NCBI RefSeq assembly: GCF_031143425.1
Contig: NC_090438.1
Location: forward strand, 752,583,823 to 752,647,822
Source of the DNA: Pleurodeles waltl
Taxonomy: Eukaryota; Chordata; Amphibia; Caudata; Salamandridae
DNA length: 64,000 nucleotides
Direction: 5' to 3'
Below, piece after piece: positions 55,415 through 64,000 of this stretch; the first letter of the stretch is position 1; the number at the start of each line of letters is the position of its first letter. The notes beneath the pieces are model-generated. The model made no database searches and had not been told where the DNA came from. It was given only the letters and a program-made list of their open reading frames with translations. A program made the position numbers and the translations under genes.

Positions 55415-57029
55415 CTGAAAGAGAAAAAAAGAAAACATTTTGACTCTAGATCCGACTGCAGTCCAACTAATTGTAACTGTCTGAAGAACAGAGCCTACTT
55501 TGTGAGCTTTCCTAAGAACAGTTCAACATTAATTATTGCTTTTAATTTAGGTCTTGGTGCCCGATCAGCTTACTGTACCGTAAATGTGCTAACACATTTT
55601 TCTTCGAATTTTAAAATGTTTGGCAAGATACTGGTTAAACTACTGCCAGTGTATGATATGTGCTACTTTTACTTTTGCATATTTACATATGGAGACATTG
55701 CACTGCGGTAAGTACGTCATGAGTTACTATATTGCAGGTATAGTTTCCTACCTTTACACAGGAAGTCTTTTACATAGAAGGTTAATACATTGATTAGTAT
55801 TAATTTAACATTAAAATAGATGAAATGAATGTATTAAAGTTAATTTTGAAGCTAATTAATTTATTAATGTAATATTAAATATTTGCACTTGTGTAATTAT
55901 GAGAGCTAAAGTATTTTTTCGATCTAAAAGAAATGAAACAAATTAAATATTTAATATCAATATGCGTGGGGTACTATTGTAAATGTTAATATACATGTAT
56001 CTATATAGATCTATGAAGCATTAGTGTGTGTGTGTTTGTTTAGGCATTATAAAATACCTTGTATTTATTTATATACATATGTTAAAACTTGTGTTTCGTC
56101 CTTCCTCCCCCCCCCCATGCAAAGCCAGATACTCAAAGTGTTTGGCTTTGTTTGTGATTTTTATTGTATTTACACTGTCTGCCTGACTCGTGAGTTTCAG
56201 TCTAATCCAGCCTCAAAAGCCCACTCAAGTCATATTTATCAGACTTTTTTCGCAGATGTGCTTTCTATTGTGTTTGGGTGCCCCAGACCACTGCCGTAGG
56301 GTCGGTCAACTTTGGGGTTTCCCTCTCCCACCCATGCTTTTTGAAAAGGCTTTTTCACAGCACACAACTTGGAGCAGAATCATTTTCAGCCTTAAACCAG
56401 CTAATCACATTTTGTAAAAACATTCAAAACTTGATTAGCAGGATTTAGGAGTCATGACTTGCTAAAATTAGGAAATTACTTATTTTTCACACACACACCC
56501 TCACAAAACTTGCTGAGGAAGGAGGTGTCACATTTGGTAGAAATCCGTCCACTGGGTCAAAAGGTATAAGTAGATCAAAAAATACATTTTTCAATGGAAA
56601 CACCATCAGACCAGAACCACAACTACACAGTGACAATGGCAACTACATAATATATCTAAAAGGGGGATTAGTAGGGTTTACTGCCTCCTAAAACAAGATA
56701 TTTAAACATTATGGAAATAGGAACAAAAAAATAACTGAACTGAAAGAAGGTTAAATCTCTACATTTTGAAAGAGATTGAGAATTGCTGTAAAGTGGTTGA
56801 GATAAAATATATTGTATGGAATCAATGTTACAGAATTATTTTTAAATATTTTTTTACGAATGCTTTATTTTACACCAACCAGGGCACTGGCAGAAACTGG
56901 TAATTGCTTTGTCTTTTAACTGCTACTCTTTGAATATTCTATGCAGATGGAACACCCATTCAATGTAATTACATGTTTTAGTTGCACCAAAGGTAAACTT
57001 CTTGAAATATTCAGAAAAGCTCGGTCCGC
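55415..57029 (-). other. Presumed PSMG4 intron, unassigned
   Basis: AT-rich sequence right of the exon's splice acceptor. No exon or repeat family is recognised. There is a C run at 56107-56116. Confidence 0.45.
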
Positions 57030-57540
57030 GACTTGATGTATGGCAACACGCAATACCCCATTTAACTCCAATCTTCTTTATTCTCTTTTCAAACTGCTGG
57101 AAAAGAAAGTTATACATAAACTTGCCACAAAAATCAAAACCTCCAAAGTCCTAGTAAAACATTGCCCAGTTGTGCTTATGAAGAAAGTTCTCCAATCCCT
57201 TACAGCTGACATTGCAAGCATAATTAAACTCTCCTCTGCTAAATGGAAAAGAGCCTGAGTCTTATAAACATGCAACCAAGATTGCCCTCTACAGAACATT
57301 TCAAGCCTCCCAAACACAAGCAGAACCCTGGAAATAGAAGTCACCAAACAACTGCAGGAGTACTTTGAGATCATCATCACTTAAACTACCCAAGACACAG
57401 AATCGGAATTTGCAAATGCTAGAGAAGCGGTACCCTGGTCACCCCAGATGAGTCAACAAGTGGCTTTGATCCTCCTTGACTTCTTAGCTGTCTAGGACAT
57501 GATCGACCACACCACCCTGTTGGACAGACTGACTACAACA
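57030..57540 (+). pseudogene. CR1/L2-type LINE RT fragment
   Basis: The plus-strand frames give LFKLLEKKVIHKLATKIKTS, like the RPISLLPxLSKxLEK-V block at the RT start. Near 57455-57530 they give VALILLDFLAV followed by DHTTLLDRLT, the palm block with the first catalytic aspartate. Stops are frequent. It lies opposite to PSMG4, within its presumed intron. Confidence 0.75.
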
Positions 57541-58071
57541 TACAGGCCTTGAACTGAAGAAAAAAATAGATATAGTATTGTCTCATTGGCCTGTCAAATG
57601 CAAAACAGATGCTAGCTAGGGTCCTGCCTCTCTGGTCTATACAATTACATCTACATGCTTCTAAAGAAAATTGCTGATTGCAAGACAGTGCAAGTACGTC
57701 CCACGATTTATATCGTAATTCCAACAGACTTAAACGAAGTACTTCGTTCCAAAGTGAATTCATGCAGAGTTGTTTAAAAATCGCATAATCAATCATCATT
57801 CATTGCTTTTTGCATTTTCACATGATTAGCAATAATCCACTGCACTGATGTAGAAACAAAAACTTCACAGTGAAATGTCAACAATATATGGTATCACTAT
57901 TATCTAACGACAAACTTAACAGATCCCAAGCCATTTTGGGTCAAAGACCCTTCATCACTGCCATCTAGTACGCCACCAGTTTAAAAAAAAAAAAAAAACA
58001 TGAAAATGCCTACGTGTTATATTGTATATAGATAGAAGCAAAATGTACACCCACCAAGCAGGTTAAATCTG
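57541..58071. other. Unassigned sequence with A run
   Basis: No family recognised. An A-rich run is at 57979-57997. It could be decayed LINE sequence between the fragments on either side. Confidence 0.3.
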
Positions 58072-58655
58072 TTGCCTCCTCCTGCTGGCACACTCCGCAA
58101 ACTTCAGAAGATTTTCAGATGGATCCCAGCAGACTGTCGCAGCACAGTCACCCACGCCTTAGTCACTAGCAAGCTTGACTATGGCAGCGCCCTCTACACC
58201 GTCACCTCAACCAACAACATAAAAAAACCTACAACTCATCCAGAACGCCGCCGCCGCCAGACTCATTCTGGACCTCCCTCGCCGAGAACACATCTTCCAA
58301 CACCGGAGGACCCTCCACTGGTTACCAGTCGAGAAGCGAATCACCTTCAAGCTTCTCACCCACACATACAAGGCCATATACAATGCAGGACCAGCCTACC
58401 TGAACCACTGTGTCTCCTTCCACACCCCTGCCAGATCCCTCCGCTCTGCCCAGATGGCCCTGGCCACCATCCCTCGCATCAGTAAAACCACCGCTGGAGG
58501 ACGCTCCTTCACCTACACTGCAGCAAAGCCCGTCGCTCACCATCTTATCAGGTCTCAAGATGTGGCTCTTCGGATGAGGCCCCTCCGTTCCCCTCAGCAC
58601 CTTGAGACACTCACGGGTGAGTAGCCGCGCTTTACAAATACTGACTGATTGAACC
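58072..58655 (+). mobile_element. CR1/L2-type LINE 3' fragment, copy B
   Basis: It matches the end of copy A at 19660-20270. Shared blocks include the coding signature RSTVTHALVTSKLDYGSALY and ARRQ/NAAxARLILDLPR-type pieces in other frames. They also include the 3' terminal block AGCACCTTGAGACACTCACG, GGTGAGTAGCCGCGCTTTAC and a CTGACTGATTG tail at 58645. It is 5'-truncated, as is usual for LINEs. Confidence 0.88.
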
Positions 58656-59129
58656 ATAAAATGTGAATACACTGTAAAATCATGCATGCGTCACCCCTAA
58701 AATTGATCTTGTGTACAAAGTAAAAGAAAACATGTGCTCAGGTGCTCAAAAACTAAAGTAACCAAGGTAAATTGCCACATTCCAATGTACAACAGCAGCA
58801 CGCTCATAGATAGCTTCATACAACATCAGACAGTCAATTCATCATTACAAAATGATTATGCCAGCATCCTGAGCAGCGTACATATCGCACAATCATACTA
58901 TTACCACTGCCTTGTGTACAAAAACATGACACGTGCAACACAAAAACAGTGCTCTAGTGTTCAAAACACCAAACAATACCTTCAGACAAGGGTGGAGTGC
59001 TCATAGATTCAAACCGGACTATGCAAATGCCATCAGAGTGAAGAGAAGGGAAGAGTGTCTTGCAATCAGCAATTTTCTGAGTGTGCATTGCATGGAAAAC
59101 ACACCAGGACAGCATGTTGAATAATAATA
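58656..59129. other. Unassigned sequence
   Basis: No family recognised. Two segments (58734-58800 and 58920-59000) share words such as GTGCTCA and AACAC but are not clear repeats. Confidence 0.3.
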
Positions 59130-59137
59130 ATTTAGTT

Positions 59138-59712
59138 CAGTGGTTCCCAACCTTTTGACTTCCATGGACCCCAACTTTACCACTACTGGAGCCCGGGCAC
59201 AGCCACTGAATCATAATGGCAATCCGGGGACCCCCCCTCCTCTGAGTCATTAATGGAAGCCGGGGACCCAGCCCTAAACAATGTCAATAATTTGAACCGC
59301 AAAACAATACACAAAAAATACAGAAACAAGCATTCCATCAAACACATACAAAAATGGTAACATATTATTTAGTTTGCACACAAATAAAATAAAAAAAATA
59401 AAAATGAATAGGAAGGTTGGAACTTTTCTAAAATTGAAGCAACACATTGTCGGCACTATATTCTGTTTGATGCACCTGCACTGCTCCAATGAATCAATCA
59501 AAGGATACTAATTTATTTTTTAACCTGCAATTTCAAATTCCTTGACATTTACAGTAGTACAGTTCAAAAGTTTCAGTTGTACATTTAGACACTTTATTTA
59601 AATGCACTTTATTAATCTGTTAAAATTAGTTCATTTTCTAAGCAGTCATGGACCCCCTGAGGAGGCCTCTTGGACCACCACAGGGCCCCGGATGACAGGT
59701 TTGGAACCACTG
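59138..59712. mobile_element. Non-autonomous hAT (Charlie-type) DNA transposon, 575 bp
   Basis: The left end CAGTGGTTCCCAACCTTTTG and the right end GGTTTGGAACCACTG are inverted repeats of the CAGTGGTTCxCAACC kind known for hAT-Charlie elements. ATTTAGTT (59130-59137) and ATTTAGTG (59713-59720) form an 8-bp target duplication with one mismatch, the size expected for hAT. No transposase is encoded. Confidence 0.92.
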
Positions 59713-59720
59713 ATTTAGTG

Positions 59721-60567
59721 ATTATTAACAGTTAAATTACTTTCAAGTGCACTTTTTGGACTTGACAGCATTAACATCTACATACTTCCCTTTCATCAGG
59801 GCCATTATCGGTAAAGTTTCAAAAGTACGCAGCTGATGCCCAAGCACACATCCATCTCTGAAACAACAAAGACAGTTGTGCCAGCATTACTGAGTGCCTA
59901 GAACATATCTAGTGTCAGAAGAAGGAAAGTTCTCTTTGTGTGAATGGATCAAAGATTTATGTTCTAATCATAAAAGGTGCATGGATTAGAGTAATTTCCT
60001 TTCAACTGGCCTTCTAACCAGGACACCCCTTTCACCTCTTCTCAACAGACCAGAAATCTGGGAATCAAATTAGCCCTTAACTTTGCTCTGCAGATCAACT
60101 TAGTGGTCAAGGGAACTAACTTTCAAACATCTTCTCTTGAAAATCTTTCCACTCCTCCAAACTAACCAGACTATAAATTACACATGTAACAGTCTTCCTT
60201 GCTGTGAGACAAAAAATAAATCCTTGCCATGCTGGAATGTATTCAAGATCAGGCAGCCAGAAAATTGGCTGTATTTACAAAAATTGGACCACCTTAAGCT
60301 AGCCCCAACTCCCACCTGGTTGAATTCACAATAAAGTGATTCAAAACTCTATGCATTATGCACAGATGTTAATGGGTGAGGATTTGACTAGCTTCATAAC
60401 TGGCATGCTACTATGCTACATCCAGAAACCTTCACCCTTCATAAGCCAATCTGATTAATAAATAATGCCCATTTAAAAGACTTAAGTATGAGGGAAGGTT
60501 AAGGATGAGGGAAGGCCACTGCAGGTCCCATGTCTAAAATTGTGGAACGGTCTTAGCCCCACTCTGG
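59721..60567. other. Unassigned sequence
   Basis: No gene or repeat family recognised. Confidence 0.3.
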
Positions 60568-60841
60568 GGGCCTGGTTCGCAAAGTTAAACTCACACTTTG
60601 GTGTTAGTTTATTGTTTATTTGTTGTTTACATACTCAGAGTTAAAAGTAAGTTTACGACTACGGAGACTCCGCAGCCGGGGTGTATAGGCCTGTCCTATC
60701 TTTGTATGTGTGGAGTTCTCAACCCCGACTGTGGAATCTCCACCATTGTAAACTTACTATTAACTCAGAGTTCATCAATAACACAACAAAAAATATTAAA
60801 CTCACACAAAAGTGTAAGTTAATCTTTGTGAATCAGGTCCA
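60568..60841. mobile_element. MITE-like element with about 45-bp terminal inverted repeats
   Basis: The left end GGGCCTGGTTCGCAAAGTTA (continuing into AACTCACACTTTGGTGTTAG) is mirrored by the right end, whose reverse complement reads GGACCTGATTCACAAAGATT and then AACTTACACTTTTGTGTGAG. The centre also folds on itself (GTAAGTTTAC ... GTAAACTTAC). It is non-coding. No unambiguous target duplication was seen, so the superfamily is open. Confidence 0.82.
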
Positions 60842-62459
60842 CTGAATTGAAGATTTGTTCAGGAAACTCCTGAAAATCAAACTTTCATCTACATTCAAGG
60901 CTCCTTTGGGAGCAGCTCACGAATATCACTTCTAAGTTAATCCTAGGCACTCACCTAGACTTCAACTCTTATGTTCTCACAAATTGTTATTGCTTTTTGT
61001 TCTTTCTACTCCAGTGGTCTTGGTGGAGTTTAGCACTCTATAAAACCCCAGAATGAATAATACATACATACATACATACATACATAGACAAGCAGTAAGC
61101 ACTGAGTAAAATTATTAATCACAACAAAAGGAGTCATTGGAAAGGTTGTAGTCAACTAGCTATTACATAGCTTACTCTCATGAGGTGAGAAACCAAGAGA
61201 ACCATCTAAAATACTATGTAAGCGGTAAAACTTTCAACAAGCAAAACTTTCGAATTATACGAGTCTATTTTGACCACTGTGATATTCAATGAAATCCCTC
61301 TTGAGTTTTTAACACTGCTTGCGGACAATTAGAACAGAAAACATTTTCTTATTTCCATCATCTGTTACAACTAAAGTCTTGCTGTGTGTTGGAATCCTCC
61401 TCATGGGGAGGCCATCTTTTAACTGAGTGACTAAACCCAGCTGTATCTCACTTGCATAGTGGACAAAGATGCTTTCTCTTTGCCTCCAACTGACCACCAT
61501 TTTTCTTATAGTTTATTTCATAATGTTTCTGATAGTGTTTATGTAGATTTGCTTTTGCATGCAACTTTTCTTTTCTGATCTTTCTTATTCTGCTTTGCAA
61601 GTTGATATGTCCACAATTCCGTTTTGTCTTCTCTTGGAATACATAAATCTATATTTCTGTGTTTGCTTTTTCTGTACTTATTCATGGAACTCCTAAGCAG
61701 AGTGGAACTATAGCGACCGTCTCTCTAGGCTGGTGTTCAGCGATCATATCACCTGTGGAACCTTCAAGCATCAAACGGGGTGCACAGGTACAGAACTCCT
61801 ACGCAAAGCTTGTTTGAGCCTGTTTAGCCATGGAACAGCATTTACGTCCCCATGTCCACAACGTCTCCTGCCTTATTGATCTCAGCTCTCAAATACTGTC
61901 AAGTGACCCTACAAGTAAGCACCCTAGAGGTTTATTTATTAAGGTTCCAAAATGTATAGAGCTCTGACCATTAAATGTGACCGTGAGGAGTTGACAAACA
62001 CTTCAGTGTAACTGAAGGGTGCACTGTCTTCAAGCTGATTTATGATATTGCCAGTGAAGCTTTTGCTCCTATTATAACCACTTGTAAAACAATCTCACAA
62101 ATTAACTGTGCACTTATTAAAACTTACTGTTCAAGTCACATTGGAAACTTAGCTAGGAATGTGCATCCTTAGTATCTATTTTTAATTAAAATCTTAGCAA
62201 CCAGTGTCTTTTTTTCATCTTTCATTACCCTCCTTTGATTACTATTTGTAATAGGACCACAACAACAGGAGGAGGCCGCCCAATTAATCAAATGTATTAA
62301 CTGGAAAAACTCACCGACAATTACAAACATGGTGAATTCCTGTCTTAGACAATTTGGTATAATGAGGTAATGGTAATCAATTTTCTGAACTTTTTTTTTT
62401 TTTATGTAAAGTGTTTGTGGCCCCTTTTCGGGCCCAAGAATCTAAGGCTGTGCCTTATT
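60842..62459. other. Unassigned sequence with a (CATA)n microsatellite
   Basis: (CATA)n lies at 61062-61085, after TTTAGCACTCTATAAAACCC, a sequence type seen at LINE 3' ends. No coding family is recognised. The minus-strand open stretch 61309-61500 has no motif that I can name. Confidence 0.35.
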
Positions 62460-62830
62460 GGTGTCCCTCACTACCTTCAGGTCGAGGACTTTAATGTTTG
62501 GTGGGTCTGTCTCCATCCTCCTCAGCTAGTAGCGTTTCTTTGCTAGCCAATGTGTTCAATTTGACAGAAGTATTCAGCGACTCATACAACTTAGATCCGA
62601 TTTTCTTTAGGGAAGTAGATGTCCATATGATTCAGACTTTTCTAATTCTCTGGTCAGATCATCTTTTAGCATGCACATATAAAATGGAGGCAATTCAATC
62701 ACAAAGCCATCTTTTCTCAATTTTCCAATGGAAGAAAAAGCTGGTTTACTTCTGTTTTAGGTCAGCCTTAAAGGCTTTGACTCATATCATTTCTTCTCAG
62801 AATACACTGAACAAGCAAATCAATGTATAA
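62460..62830 (+). pseudogene. CR1/L2-type LINE endonuclease fragment
   Basis: VEDFNVWW at about 62480 resembles the GDFNVH block. The open frame 62498-62830 then has NLDPIFFREVDVH and WSDHLLACTY in the positions of the HTLDLIF and SDH blocks of the endonuclease. Spacing between blocks is right for the family. Identification is moderate because only these pieces survive. Confidence 0.55.
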
Positions 62831-64000
62831 TATTTTCGGATTAACTTTGTAATTAATTAGCAGCTAATTAGCATTGTCTGAGTAAGTGTAAAAATAATCC
62901 CTGGTGTCAAGATGGTATAACTGCTCTCATGAAAGGATGTCCCCATCTGGAAAGCAGATGAGGAGTATCTTAAAATGGAACTAGTCTATCTTCATAGAAA
63001 ATGGGCTCCAACACTTAAAAAAAAAAAGGGATGTTTGAGCTAAAAATTCCTACCCAAAAATAAAATCTTAACTCTCATGTACAAACCATAGGAAATCTTT
63101 CAGACTTTTCAGTTTTCTTTTGTCCTCTGCACTAGAAACAGAGATTAAAGGTTCCCAAGAACCGGCGTAAGCAATAAACACCTTCTTTATCAAGATGGTC
63201 CAAGCCTTCAGAACTCTTTGAGTATTGTGTGACTCAACTACAAGCCAATACTCAATCACCGATTCAGTATTATTTGCTGAAGCTTATGTAAGTGATTTCT
63301 AACTCATGCTGAGATTTTTGCAACTTTCATGACCAAACTAATTAATCTTTTTCGGCCAATGTTATGAGCCCAACTTTTTTTTTTTAGAAAAGCAATCAAT
63401 ATAGTGCTGCAGAAAAATGCAGACTTTAGAATGGAATGTTCCATGCATACAATTACAGAATTTTCCAGGAATGTTGTGGAAGAATAAGATCCTGGAAAAT
63501 GTAGTATGTGTTCGCTTGCAGACTGTTTGGATTTCTGCTTATCTGCTTTTCACCAAAAACTTGGGACCATGACATCTTTAAAGGATATCTAGCAAAAGCA
63601 ACGACCCGCTGAAGATCAGGAGGGACTTTCATTGACAGTCTTGCAGAACCATTCAGCCGATTTTGACACAATTAACCGCTTTCTCCTACTTGAGCATTTC
63701 TGGAGCCTATGATTTAACATTTCTGGATTCATGCACTCAATGTGCTAAGCTTGAAACCTTGATTTCATAGCTGTGTAACAATAAATGGAATGTCTCTCAA
63801 TGATTATTATTCCCTATATTATTCAATATAACTGTTTGTGGCCCCAGTTCATTACATCTGTGTGACTTTAGTTCAGCTTGGCAAAACAATTATATTGATC
63901 CAACACCTCCAGTTGGAATTGGGTGTCATATGTATATGAATTAAACTCAGTTCCTGCGGAGTGCCCCTCGGGTGTTCACGAAAGTGATGGCGGTGGTTGC
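62831..64000. other. Unassigned sequence, probably still PSMG4 intron
   Basis: No exon, gene or repeat family recognised. A and T runs lie at 63018-63027 and 63376-63385. Confidence 0.35.

Noticed and set aside
61309..61500. 63-codon minus-strand frame as a possible exon
   Set aside because: No acceptor or donor of quality at suitable positions and no recognisable family.
55415..64000. Upstream PSMG4 exons
   Set aside because: I looked for the minus-strand sequences expected for the preceding conserved segments and saw none. They probably lie beyond the window.
1..64000. CRISPR arrays, rRNA or tRNA genes, bacterial operons
   Set aside because: No regularly spaced direct repeats with unique spacers and no conserved RNA gene blocks were seen; the sequence is vertebrate-like throughout.

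Overview
This window looks like intergenic and intronic DNA from a vertebrate with a very large, repeat-rich genome. A salamander or newt is the best guess. The one host coding exon recognised is the last exon of the proteasome assembly chaperone gene PSMG4 (55293-55414, minus strand). Nearly everything else is retrotransposon, endogenous retrovirus, non-autonomous DNA transposon or satellite-like sequence. The organism call is an inference from repeat type and density, not from a species marker.

Layout. (a) 1-7540: a decayed Ty3/Gypsy element on the plus strand, split by an unidentified 1.5 kb insertion and with its integrase end tandemly duplicated (1,074 bp period, about 98% identical). 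(b) 7920-8660: a CR1/L2-type endonuclease remnant, minus strand. (c) 8936-9671: an array of about 19 palindromic 40-bp units arranged as 80-bp dimers, with three to four more units at 15184-15331. (d) 12400-13610: a strand-asymmetric CCTGGT-rich tract. (e) Small palindromic DNA transposons at 14306, 25484, 59138 (hAT, 8-bp target duplication) and 60568. (f) CR1/L2 LINE pieces at 18020-20272, 57030-57540, 58072-58655 and 62460-62830, and an L1 tail at 26075-26330.

(g) 28070-54747 is the centrepiece, a four-element nest. Gypsy-1 (plus strand) carries a full-length but decayed L1 (31500-37613) in its integrase gene. Its 3' LTR is split by Gypsy-2 (38429-54706, minus strand). Gypsy-2 is in turn interrupted at its gag/protease boundary by a foamy-virus-like endogenous retrovirus, ERV (42170-52937, minus strand). 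LTR-pair divergence counted by eye is about 12%, 3.5% and 1.2% for Gypsy-1, Gypsy-2 and ERV, in the order the nesting requires.

(h) The ERV has 992-bp LTRs and a Lys-tRNA-like primer site. Its gag has no zinc knuckle. Its pol overlaps the gag end in another frame and encodes PR, RT, RNase H and IN. Its env is about 1,000 codons, with a membrane-anchored leader, a furin-type site and a terminal membrane anchor. A 186-codon open frame of unknown function lies between env and the 3' LTR, where foamy viruses keep accessory genes. The ERV coding frames are interrupted by a few stops and single-base shifts, so this copy is defective as read.

No tRNA, rRNA, CRISPR or prokaryotic features were seen. 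Many 1-5 kb stretches remain unassigned and are listed as such.
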